Part shown: positions 1 through 7,955 of the stretch, piece after piece
Layout: each line of letters begins with the position of its first letter
How positions within the stretch are numbered: position 1 is the stretch's first letter
From: Blautia parvula
Lineage (GTDB): Bacteria > Bacillota > Clostridia > Lachnospirales > Lachnospiraceae
Reading direction: 5' to 3'
DNA: 64,000 nt
Assembly (NCBI RefSeq): GCF_020215665.1
Contig: NZ_CP084061.1
Location: 5,802,501 to 5,866,500 of the forward strand
The notes under the pieces: model-generated
Databases searched by the model: none
What the model saw: only the letters and a program-made list of their open reading frames with translations
Told to the model about the DNA's origin: nothing
Translations under genes and position numbers: made by a program

Positions 1-403
1 GAAAGGGATTACCGTACAGTATTTAAAGAAGTGACATGAGAGGCATAAAGCTGATGTTCGTTTCCGGAGGAGATGGGCATCAGCTTTTTGATGTGCACTT
101 TTGGCAGGAGGATGCCCGCAGGCGACTGTGCTCCGGCGCGTAAGTCCGGCTTAGAACGTGGTTGAAAATAAGGATTTATGTGGAAAACCAGGATTATAAA
201 TATATTTTGATATATAAATAATATCTTATCTCTGATATAATAAAAAACAGATAACAAGAGGTATTGGTAAATTTTGAAGGCCCCTCTGTAGCAGACTGTG
301 CTGATTCAAATGTCAGTATCCGGGGCGCATAAATGTTTCAGTGTGATATCTGTGTCCGGACACCGGAAAAATTTACCTCAAAACAAAAAAGCGGAGGAAG
401 AGT
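1..403. other. Left-edge intergenic region with tail of an unseen upstream gene
   Basis: No convincing gene is complete here. Two plus-strand frames read in from the left edge and stop at 32-34 and 37-39, just before a terminator hairpin, so one is probably the last residues of an upstream gene; I cannot tell which. The stretch from about 91 to 385 has no ORF with a plausible start. The AT-rich part around 190-250 probably holds the promoter of the DUF5714 gene, but I see no well-spaced -35/-10 pair. A GGAGG lies before the start at 404. Confidence 0.4.
47..90 (+). terminator. Rho-independent terminator of the upstream gene
   Basis: The arms AAAGCTGATG (47-56) and CATCAGCTTT (78-87) pair perfectly, with a 21-nt loop and a T run at 84-89. 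It lies just after the stop codons near the left edge, so it ends transcription entering from outside the window. Confidence 0.65.
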
Positions 404-1150
404 ATGGCACATTCAAAGAGTCAAAATGCCTGTCTTGTATGCGGCAAAGAGTTAATTTATCATGAAGAAAGCGTGGAAATGGAGTGCATATACTGCCATA
501 AAAAATTTATGAGCAATGCGGCCTGTGCGGACGGCCACTATGTATGTGATACCTGCCATTCTAAAAAAGGGATTGAAGCCGTAAAAGAGATCTGTCTGCA
601 TAGTAAATCAAAGAATCCGTATGAAATTGCGGTTCAGATGATGGAAACCCCATTTATCCATATGCATGGTCCGGAAAATCATGTGCTGGTGGGAGCTGCT
701 CTGCTGGCAGCTTATAAAAATGCAGGCGGTGACATCGAATTGGATACGGTAATAGAAGAGATGAAAAAACGCGGCAGTCAGGTGCCGGGAGGTACATGCG
801 GCTTTTGGGGATGCTGCGGTGCAGCAGTCAGCACCGGAATCTTTGTCAGTCTCGTCACAGGTGCCACACCTTTAAGCGGAAAAAGCTGGGGTCTTTCCAA
901 TCAGATGACATCCAGGGCGCTGGCACAAATCGGAGCCATTGACGGCCCCAGATGCTGCAAGAGGAATGCTTTCCTTGCCATGAAAGAGGCCGTGCGGTTT
1001 GCAGAGGAGCATTTACCAAACGCAGAAGGCAAAACGATTCAGATGGAACTGCCGGATGAGATCATATGCACGTTTACAAGTAAAAACCATCAGTGTATCG
1101 GGAAAAGATGCCCGTTTAATGCGGTAAACCATAAAAAGAAAACAGAATGA
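404..1150 (+). CDS. DUF5714 domain-containing cysteine-rich protein
   Basis: Soluble protein of 248 residues with no signal peptide. It is rich in paired cysteines: CLVC near residue 10, CIYC near 28, CDTC near 49, then GTCGFWGCCG near 130, a PRCCKR segment near 185 and a C-terminal CIGKRC. The first three pairs look like a zinc-ribbon, and the rest matches the DUF5714 family, whose biochemical role is not established. The later cysteine and glycine-rich segments could bind metal or a cofactor; this is inference. Start chosen because GGAGG lies 9 bases upstream. It is the first of four closely spaced plus-strand genes. Confidence 0.75.
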   Translation: MAHSKSQNACLVCGKELIYHEESVEMECIYCHKKFMSNAACADGHYVCDTCHSKKGIEAVKEICLHSKSKNPYEIAVQMMETPFIHMHGPENHVLVGAALLAAYKNAGGDIELDTVIEEMKKRGSQVPGGTCGFWGCCGAAVSTGIFVSLVTGATPLSGKSWGLSNQMTSRALAQIGAIDGPRCCKRNAFLAMKEAVRFAEEHLPNAEGKTIQMELPDEIICTFTSKNHQCIGKRCPFNAVNHKKKTE

Positions 1151-1220
1151 TTACGGCTGCAGCCAGATAAAGGGGCTTTCATCGGGTACAGTGGATAGAT
1201 TCCAAAATGAGGTGAAACAT

Positions 1221-1754
1221 ATGATTATATACACAGCAAGACACGGACAGACAGAATGGAATGCTCTCCATAAAGTCTGCGGCAGAACAGATGTGGATTT
1301 AACCCCGGAAGGATATAAGCAGGCTGAAGCATTGGCCGAAAATGTATCCGGGTGCCGCATCCATATGATCTATTCCTCACCCCTGCGCCGCGCGGCGGAA
1401 ACCAGCAGAATAATTTCAGAGCGAATGGGAATCCCCTATTTCACAGACAACAGACTGATGGAACAGGACTATGGCATTTATGAGGGCGTGGATAGAAAAA
1501 ATGAGGATTTTCTGAGGAATAAGAAAAATTTTGCGTTCCGTTATCCCAGCGGGGAATCCATGATGCAGACTGCCGTTCGTGTGTATGGGCTGTTGGATGA
1601 GATCAGAGAAAAAGAGGCAGGTAAAAATGTTTTACTGGTCAGCCATGGCGGAGTCTGCCGGGTCATCAGATCTTATTTTGTGGATATGACAAACGAGGAG
1701 TATTTCAATTATACGCAGAAAAACGGAGCTCTGGAGGTATACGAATACAGATGA
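1221..1754 (+). CDS. Histidine phosphatase family protein (phosphoglycerate mutase-like)
   Basis: 177 residues starting at the ATG at 1221, preceded by AGGTG. An upstream in-frame start at 1191 lacks a ribosome site and would put extra residues before the motif. The N-terminal motif TARHGQTEWN carries the phosphohistidine, followed by a conserved arginine (YSSPLRRAAET) and the second catalytic histidine in LLVSHGGVCR. These are hallmarks of the branch that includes GpmB, CobC and broad-specificity phosphatases. The substrate cannot be told from sequence. Its stop overlaps the next start by 4 bases (ATGA), so the two are translationally coupled. Confidence 0.85.
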   Translation: MIIYTARHGQTEWNALHKVCGRTDVDLTPEGYKQAEALAENVSGCRIHMIYSSPLRRAAETSRIISERMGIPYFTDNRLMEQDYGIYEGVDRKNEDFLRNKKNFAFRYPSGESMMQTAVRVYGLLDEIREKEAGKNVLLVSHGGVCRVIRSYFVDMTNEEYFNYTQKNGALEVYEYR

Positions 1755-2110
1755 AAGACAGTTTGAACAGGGTATTGGGCATGCATGTCAAAGTGATCAT
1801 AGACAGGCCTCTGGGCAGCTATCATCCGGAACACAAAGACCTGTATTATCCCATTAATTATGGATATATCGAAGGAATCCTGGCTGCTGACCAGGAGGAA
1901 CAGGACGTCTATTTTATGGGCATCCATGAACCTGTCGAATGCGCGGAGGGTGTTATCATCGCTGTGATCCACCGGAAAAACGATGTGGAGGATAAGTGGG
2001 TGGCAGCTCCTGAGAATATGAAATTCAGCATTGATGAGATAGAAAAGGCAGTGCATTTTCAGGAACAATACTTTGATCATGAGATTCTGATGCAGGATAC
2101 GCATGAATAA
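1751..2110 (+). CDS. Short inorganic pyrophosphatase-like protein
   Basis: A 119-residue protein with the family I pyrophosphatase signature near residue 30 (YYPINYGYIEG) and a conserved acidic VIIAVIHRKND/VEDKW segment. Classical soluble PPases are about 170 residues and have a DxxxxD metal motif; that part is reduced here (AADQEEQDVY). It may therefore be a divergent hydrolase acting on a phosphoanhydride rather than the housekeeping PPase. Translationally coupled to the histidine phosphatase upstream, which suggests the two act on related phosphate compounds. Confidence 0.7.
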   Translation: MKDSLNRVLGMHVKVIIDRPLGSYHPEHKDLYYPINYGYIEGILAADQEEQDVYFMGIHEPVECAEGVIIAVIHRKNDVEDKWVAAPENMKFSIDEIEKAVHFQEQYFDHEILMQDTHE

Positions 2111-2147
2111 AAGGGTATCAAACACAAACAACGAAAGAAGGGATAAG

Positions 2148-2402
2148 ATGGGAGAACTATCAAAGCTTCTGAATATCGGCCCGGTGGTAGAAGAACAACT
2201 CAATCAGGTCGGAATCACTACTTATGACCAGTTAAAAGAAATAGGAAGCAGGCAGGCATGGTTAAAGATCAAAGCCATCGATGATTCTGCCTGCATCCAC
2301 CGTCTGTATGGCCTGGAAGGGGCAGTACAGGGAGTGAAAAAGAGCCAGCTTTCACCGGAAGTAAAAGCCGAATTGAAAGAATTCTATCATCACTGTAAAT
2401 AA
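2148..2402 (+). CDS. TfoX/Sxy C-terminal domain-like protein
   Basis: 84 residues when started at 2148, which has a GAAAGAAGGGATAAG ribosome site; the in-frame ATG at 2103 would overlap the preceding gene and lacks one. The sequence is one TfoX C-terminal-type helix-hairpin-helix fold: LLNIGPVVEEQLNQVGI, TYDQLKEIGS, then LYGLEGAVQGV. This module occurs alone in many Clostridia with no proven function. A role in competence, as for Sxy in Proteobacteria, cannot be assumed. It ends this small operon, followed by a strong terminator. Confidence 0.75.
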   Translation: MGELSKLLNIGPVVEEQLNQVGITTYDQLKEIGSRQAWLKIKAIDDSACIHRLYGLEGAVQGVKKSQLSPEVKAELKEFYHHCK

Positions 2403-2458
2403 CCGATAAACAAATCCTGCCGCCCGTAAAATCCACATGCCGGTTCAGGAAAGAAATA

Positions 2459-2502
2459 CAGCCGCACAGTATACGGAAGAATCATACTGTGCGGCTGTTT
2501 TA
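2459..2502 (+). terminator. Rho-independent terminator after the TfoX-like gene
   Basis: A perfect 14-bp stem (arms 2459-2472 and 2484-2497, CAGCCGCACAGTAT pairing with its complement), an 11-nt loop, and TTTTAT following. It separates the plus-strand operon from the convergent hut operon. Confidence 0.85.
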
Positions 2503-2538
2503 TGTCCTTATGCTTTAGAGGGTGCATGAGACAATTGT

Positions 2539-4533
2539 TTACTTACTTAAGCCGTTAATCATTTCAGAAAGTTCCTGATCATCGCAGCTAAAAGGAAGGG
2601 TGAGTGTATTTCCCGGTTCCTGATAGAGAGAGACAGTTTCCAGTGCGTGGGGATTACCTGCCCAGGCACGCCTTGCGACACCACACATGACATCATAGTT
2701 CACTGCACGGCAGATGATCTCATCCACCTCAGGAGAACCGTCCAGGAGCAGGCCGTAGCCGCAGCTCTGAGAATTGCCGATGCCGGTTCCGCCGCCGTTG
2801 TGCATGGTCATCATGGTCATTCCCATGGCAGCGTCACCGCCGTAGACAAGTGCGGACATGTCTGCGGTTATGTTGCTGCCGTCATGGATGTTGGAGGTTT
2901 CTCTTGAGGGTGCATCCACACCTCCGGTATCCATGTGATCCCGGCCCATCATGATAGGCCCGGTTTTGCCTTCCCGTACCAGACGGTTGAAGGCAAGCGC
3001 GATCTTTTTCCTTGTCTCGCCGTCCTGATAAAGGATTCGGGCCTGAGTACCGATGACCAGATTGTTTTCACCTGCGTGTTTGATCCACAGATAGTTGTCA
3101 TAGTCCTGGAACCGGCGGTCTTTGTCAATACAGTCCATTGCGGTCTGGTCTGTAAGTGCAAGATCTTCCGGTTTTCCGCTTAATACAACCCAGCGGAAGG
3201 GTCCGTAACCATAATCGAAGAGGGTCGGCCCCATGAATTCTTCCACAAAGGATTTGTAGATGAATCCATCCAGATCATTTACTCCGTTCCGGCACACTTC
3301 CCTGATTCCGATGTCATACATTGTAGTAGTCAGACTGTTTCCGTAGTCGAAGAAATAGGTACCTCTGGAACGCAGGATTTCGATCAGTTCGTGATGCCGG
3401 AACAGTGTTTTCTTTACTTTTTCTTCAAATAAAGGTTTGTTTTCGGCAAGCATTTTTGTCCGCTCTTCAAAGGTAAGACCCTGTGGACAGTACCCGCCGT
3501 CAAATGCCACATGGCAGGATGTCTGGTCTGTGAGCAGGTCGATTTTCTGGTCTGTTTCCACCGCGTATTCCAGCAGATCTACGATATTTCCATGGAAGGC
3601 AATGGAGACCGGTTCCTTTTTTTCCTGATATTCTTTTGCAAGTGCAAAGGCTTCTTCGGGGGTACGTGCCATGGATTTTATCCATCCCAGGCGCATACGC
3701 AGCTCTATTTTAGAGACGTCCACCTCTGCGATGATGCCCACGCCCTGGCAAAGCTCAATGGCTTTACCCTGCGCCCCGCTCATGCCTCCAAGGCCTGCTG
3801 AAACCAGCAGGTTTCCGCGGAGGACTTCCTCATTGCTTTTGTGAAGGATCTGCCTGGCTGCTGCCAGGAAGGTAGAATACGTACCGTGCACAATTCCCTG
3901 GGAGCCGATATAAAACCAGCCTCCGGCGGTAAACTGACCATAATTGGTGACTCCAAGGGCAGCGCAGCGATTCCACTGTTCCAGATTATTATATTTACCT
4001 ACCATGAGACCATTGGCAAGAATGACCCTGGGGCAGGAGCGGGCTGATTTGAAAAGTCCTACGGGATGACCGGAGCTGACTACAAGAGTCTGTTCTTCTG
4101 TGATTTGTTCCAGGTATTTTTTTATGAGCCTGTACTGCATCCAGTTCTGGCATACCTGTCCGGTTTCTCCGTATGTGACCAGTTCGTAGGGATAAAGTGC
4201 CACATCAAAATTCAGGTTATTGTCGATCATGACCTGAATGGCCTTTCCGGCCAGGCATTTCCCTTTGTATTCGTCCACGGGTTTTCCGTAGATAGCTCCG
4301 TGGGGACGGAAACGGTAGCCGTAGATCCGGCCGTGTTCCATAAGTTCCTGGTAAAATTCAGGAATGATCTCCCGGTGGTATTCGGGGGGAATATAACGCA
4401 GAGCGTTTTTGAGGGCAAGCTTTACGTCTGCCTCACTCAGTGCAACCTCCCGCTTCGGTGCCCGGCGTACTGCCGGGTCGAAGGTACCGGGGGAGGGGAG
4501 AGGCCCCTCCCATGCATATAAAATAGTGTCCAT
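2539..4533 (-). CDS. hutU: Urocanate hydratase (urocanase)
   Basis: 664 residues, of the longer urocanase type seen in Clostridia. It adds water to urocanate to give 4-imidazolone-5-propionate using tightly bound NAD+ (second step of histidine degradation, cytoplasm). Visible family features are the NAD-binding glycine-rich run SAGLGGMSGAQGKA near residue 245, the SSGHPVG segment, the DYGNSLTT and YGPFRWV segments, and GPIMMGRDHMDTGG with a C-terminal NGGGTGIGNSQ. The start has GGAAGG upstream. Last gene of the minus-strand hut operon, 21 bases after the flavoenzyme gene. Confidence 0.96.
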   Translation of the reverse strand: MDTILYAWEGPLPSPGTFDPAVRRAPKREVALSEADVKLALKNALRYIPPEYHREIIPEFYQELMEHGRIYGYRFRPHGAIYGKPVDEYKGKCLAGKAIQVMIDNNLNFDVALYPYELVTYGETGQVCQNWMQYRLIKKYLEQITEEQTLVVSSGHPVGLFKSARSCPRVILANGLMVGKYNNLEQWNRCAALGVTNYGQFTAGGWFYIGSQGIVHGTYSTFLAAARQILHKSNEEVLRGNLLVSAGLGGMSGAQGKAIELCQGVGIIAEVDVSKIELRMRLGWIKSMARTPEEAFALAKEYQEKKEPVSIAFHGNIVDLLEYAVETDQKIDLLTDQTSCHVAFDGGYCPQGLTFEERTKMLAENKPLFEEKVKKTLFRHHELIEILRSRGTYFFDYGNSLTTTMYDIGIREVCRNGVNDLDGFIYKSFVEEFMGPTLFDYGYGPFRWVVLSGKPEDLALTDQTAMDCIDKDRRFQDYDNYLWIKHAGENNLVIGTQARILYQDGETRKKIALAFNRLVREGKTGPIMMGRDHMDTGGVDAPSRETSNIHDGSNITADMSALVYGGDAAMGMTMMTMHNGGGTGIGNSQSCGYGLLLDGSPEVDEIICRAVNYDVMCGVARRAWAGNPHALETVSLYQEPGNTLTLPFSCDDQELSEMINGLSK

Positions 4534-4554
4534 ATTGTATATCCTTCCCTGCCT

Positions 4555-6555
4555 TTACAGACTGCGTGCCAGCTCGTAGGCATCCCAGACTGCATACATA
4601 ATATTGCGTACTCTCCGTGCGTCACCCAGCAGATAAATCTCATTTTCTTCCAGGCTTAACTGCTCGTAAAGTGAATTGTTGGAGGTATATCCGATGGCAC
4701 AGACAAATGTGTCAGCGTCTAATTTGTGCTCTTCACCGTCTTTTGTGTAGGTCACCGTGTTTCCTTCGATGCATTTGACGCCTGCGCCTGCAATCTGCTG
4801 TACATGGTGGAAGTGCAGCAGATCCTTCAGCATGATCTTATTCATATGGGGAACCGGTGCCCCTGCAGATAAAATCTCAGGCAGGGCTTCCAGTATCGTC
4901 ACCTGTTTCCCGTTTTCAGCCAGGTCAAGGGCCAGTTCGCATCCTACAAGACCGCCGCCGATGATGACGGTATGGCTGCCCGGTTTGATCTCGCCGGAGA
5001 AGATGCGCTCTGCAGGGTACATATCGTGATTTCCCGGCAGACGGAGGGTCCGCGGCGTGGAACCGGTGGCAACGATCACGGCGTCATGGGGATAGGATTT
5101 CAGGGTTTCTGCCGTAACAGCAGTATTGTAATGAATCTCCACACCCATTTCCTCCAGGGTTCTCTGATACCAGTCAATCAGCTTTAAGTCATCGTGCTTG
5201 AATGAAGGTGCACCTGCCAGATGAAGGGAGCCGCCCGGCCGGTTGCTTTTTTCCAGGATGACAGGGGAATGTCCTCTGAGTTTCAGTACTCTTGCTGCCT
5301 CCATACCTGCCACGCCGGCGCCGATGATGAGAATCTTTTTCTGTACACATGCGGGCTTCAGATCATAGTATGTCTCTCTTCCGCAGGAAGGGTTCACTGC
5401 GCAGGAAACAGGTTTGGCGGTGATAAGCCGGTTCATACAGCCCTCATGGCATCCGAGACAGGGGCGGACAAACTCGAATCTGCCGCTTCGGATTTTATTT
5501 ACCGTGTCAGGGTCAGCCAGAAGACTTCTGCCCAGGGCGATCAGGTCGGTTTTGCCATCCCGCAGGGCTTCGGAAGCCAGGTCCGGATTTTCCATGCGTC
5601 CGGCAATGAGGATGGGGACATCCATTTCTTTTTTCAGAATTTCGCCGAAGGGAAGGTTCATTCCCTTTTCAAAATACATAGGCGGATGGGACCAGTACCA
5701 GGAATCATAGGCTCCGGCATCCACATCCAGTGCATCGTAGCCTGCTTTGACCAGAATCTTGGCAGCTTCGATACCTTCCGGGATATCACGGCCGAGTTCT
5801 TCAAATTCTTCGCCGGGAAGGCCACCCTGGCGCACGCCTTTTATGTAGGATTTTAAACAGTAGCGAAGGATGACCGGGAATTTCTCACCGCATTTTTTCT
5901 TGATATTCTGCACTACTTCACAGGCAAACCGGAGACGGTTCTCCAGGCATCCGCCGTATTCATCCGTCCGTTTGTTAAAGAACGGAATGGCAAACTGATC
6001 CAGAAGATATCCCTCATGGACGGCATGGATTTCAATACCGTCAAAGCCTGCCTGCTGGCAGATTTTTGCCGTATCGCCGCATCGTTCTACGATGGTATGG
6101 ATCTCATCCACGGTCAGTTCCCTGCACATAAGGTTCTCATCCCAGTAACTGCTGATCGGGGAGGGGGCGATGGGGGGCTGTCCGCAGAGCAGGTGAGGTT
6201 TCAGCACACGGCCGAAGCCGGCAGTGAGCTGAGTGAAAATTTTGGAGCCGTAAGCGTGGACACGCTCACACATTTCCGCTGTGTTCATGATAAATGTGGA
6301 AGGGTTGTCCGTGGGGCACGGCATGGTTCCGTCCACTGCTTTTTCAATATCGTTTTCCGCGTAAATGGTACCTGTGATGATGAGGCCCACACCGCCTTTG
6401 GCCCTTGCCACATAGTATTCAATTCCGCGTTCGTTAAATGTATTCTCAGCGGTTACCATACCGCCGGTGCCCATGGCTGCCATCACATATCTGTTTTTCA
6501 GGGTACAGCCTGCCAATTGGTAAGGCTCAAATAAGATTTTATGGTTTTCTTTCAT
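4555..6555 (-). CDS. Old Yellow Enzyme / 2-enoate reductase-type FMN-FeS-FAD flavoenzyme
   Basis: 666 residues from the ATG at 6555 (GGAG about 9 bases upstream; the in-frame GTG at 6564 sits too close to it). Residues 1-350 form an FMN-binding OYE barrel, with IHAVHEGYLLDQF near 176-188 supplying the tyrosine and histidines typical of 2,4-dienoyl-CoA and 2-enoate reductases. Cys 366, 369, 373 and 385 form the C-x2-C-x3-C-x11-C site of a [4Fe-4S] cluster. Two dinucleotide folds follow (IIGAGVAGMEAA and VIIGGGLVGCELA) for FAD and NAD(P)H. The enzyme type reduces an activated C=C bond. Lying between hutU and the transporter, its likely substrate is urocanate; this is inference. Confidence 0.88.
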   Translation of the reverse strand: MKENHKILFEPYQLAGCTLKNRYVMAAMGTGGMVTAENTFNERGIEYYVARAKGGVGLIITGTIYAENDIEKAVDGTMPCPTDNPSTFIMNTAEMCERVHAYGSKIFTQLTAGFGRVLKPHLLCGQPPIAPSPISSYWDENLMCRELTVDEIHTIVERCGDTAKICQQAGFDGIEIHAVHEGYLLDQFAIPFFNKRTDEYGGCLENRLRFACEVVQNIKKKCGEKFPVILRYCLKSYIKGVRQGGLPGEEFEELGRDIPEGIEAAKILVKAGYDALDVDAGAYDSWYWSHPPMYFEKGMNLPFGEILKKEMDVPILIAGRMENPDLASEALRDGKTDLIALGRSLLADPDTVNKIRSGRFEFVRPCLGCHEGCMNRLITAKPVSCAVNPSCGRETYYDLKPACVQKKILIIGAGVAGMEAARVLKLRGHSPVILEKSNRPGGSLHLAGAPSFKHDDLKLIDWYQRTLEEMGVEIHYNTAVTAETLKSYPHDAVIVATGSTPRTLRLPGNHDMYPAERIFSGEIKPGSHTVIIGGGLVGCELALDLAENGKQVTILEALPEILSAGAPVPHMNKIMLKDLLHFHHVQQIAGAGVKCIEGNTVTYTKDGEEHKLDADTFVCAIGYTSNNSLYEQLSLEENEIYLLGDARRVRNIMYAVWDAYELARSL

Positions 6556-6590
6556 GATTTTCACACTCCGAATATAGATTTACCGGTTTG

Positions 6591-7937
6591 TCACACCAGT
6601 ATTTTTGCCATCAGCGCTACCATTGGAATCAGAATGATGGTGCGGATGAAGAAAATTTTAACAAGGTCTCCGAAGCCTACGGGAATATCAGATTCCAGCA
6701 TGGCGTTGGCACTCTCCGTAAAGAATATGATCTGTGATGTGGACAGCACAACAACGAAAAACGCACTGGCCGCAGCCACAGCTTTGCCTTTGATCAGGGT
6801 TGCCGGTATGGACAACGCAAAGATTCCCACAATGGAGGAAGCAGCAATCTGCTGTGCATCCGGAAGTCCTAAGAGACTTAAGATCGGTGCCATGGGAATG
6901 GCAATCCATTTGGCAATAGGTGTATAGTTAAAAATCAGAAGGCAGATAACGGAAAGGGATACAATAAAAGCATTTACCTTGATACCAAACATAAAAGAAG
7001 ATTTCAGCTGTTCTAAAAATACAGTGAATTTTGTTCCCGATGCTTTTTCCAGGGCATCCTGGTACGCGGTGGGAAATGTCTGGCCACTGTAGTGTTCCGG
7101 TTTTCTCTGGGCCTCTGTCTGTACGGTTCCGTCAATATAGGTATCCGGTTTTCTGGACAGCGGAGGAATACGGATCATAATTGCCGCCAGTACAAATACA
7201 CAGATAAAAGCCGCCAGTACAACCTCGCTGTAGAGATTTTCTATTCCTGCAATGGATGACAGGAAGGCAAAACCGCCCAGACTGGCAATACTGAAGTTGG
7301 TGGTGATGGAGCTGGCTTCTCTGGCTGTATATACTTTCTTCTGATACAGGTCATTGGTGATCATAACGCCTGCCGCGGGAGCTGCCACAAAGGAAGAAAT
7401 AGCATCCACAGCCGATTTGCCGGGTACCTTATAGACACGGCGCATGATCGGCTCGAGCAGTTTTCCCAGAAATTCCAGAAAACCGAATTCTGTGATAAAG
7501 GCAACCAGGGTTCCGGCTACCATGATGGCAAAGAACGAATCAGCGGCAATGCTCAGAGAGGTCTCTCCGATCTCCGGGTCTATAATGGGAGCAGGCCCAA
7601 TCTGGAAGATAGCCATGACACTGAAAATAGCTGCAGTGACATAGGTAAAGTAGGAGAAAAGATTATCTTTCTGATAAGTGCTTTTCAGGATGCCGGGTAC
7701 ATTTTTTCCGTATTTTACATAGATGCTGGCTGCCAGTACAACAAGGCAGGAAATCATAACAAAAATATACTGGACTTTTGGACCAAGTGCAGTCTGAATG
7801 ATGTCCATGATATGTACCATGGGCACTTTTTTGTTGCCATTGTAAGGAATGGTAACAAAGAAAAGAAAAACACCGATAATACTGCAGATAAAGAAACGTA
7901 CTTTAATGCTTGAGCTGTATTCTTTTTTATTTTCCAT
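6591..7937 (-). CDS. YjiH-family membrane transporter with Gate domain (probable histidine permease)
   Basis: 448 residues with roughly ten hydrophobic segments (e.g. VRFFICSIIGVFLFFVTI near the start, IFVMISCLVVLAASIYV, ITEFGFLEFLGKLLEPI, and a hydrophobic C-terminus). The GKSAVDAISSFVAAPAAGV segment matches the nucleoside-recognition/Gate domain of the YjiH family. Family members are often found in hut clusters, so histidine or urocanate uptake is likely but unproven. AGGAG precedes the ATG. 18 bases after hutH and 35 before the flavoenzyme, so clearly one operon. Confidence 0.82.
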   Translation of the reverse strand: MENKKEYSSSIKVRFFICSIIGVFLFFVTIPYNGNKKVPMVHIMDIIQTALGPKVQYIFVMISCLVVLAASIYVKYGKNVPGILKSTYQKDNLFSYFTYVTAAIFSVMAIFQIGPAPIIDPEIGETSLSIAADSFFAIMVAGTLVAFITEFGFLEFLGKLLEPIMRRVYKVPGKSAVDAISSFVAAPAAGVMITNDLYQKKVYTAREASSITTNFSIASLGGFAFLSSIAGIENLYSEVVLAAFICVFVLAAIMIRIPPLSRKPDTYIDGTVQTEAQRKPEHYSGQTFPTAYQDALEKASGTKFTVFLEQLKSSFMFGIKVNAFIVSLSVICLLIFNYTPIAKWIAIPMAPILSLLGLPDAQQIAASSIVGIFALSIPATLIKGKAVAAASAFFVVVLSTSQIIFFTESANAMLESDIPVGFGDLVKIFFIRTIILIPMVALMAKILV

Positions 7938-7955
7938 ATTTAACTCCTATATTCT

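Noticed and set aside
9-257. Minus-strand 82-codon ORF at the left edge
   Set aside because: It overlaps a terminator hairpin and an AT-rich promoter-like region and has no ribosome site or family resemblance.
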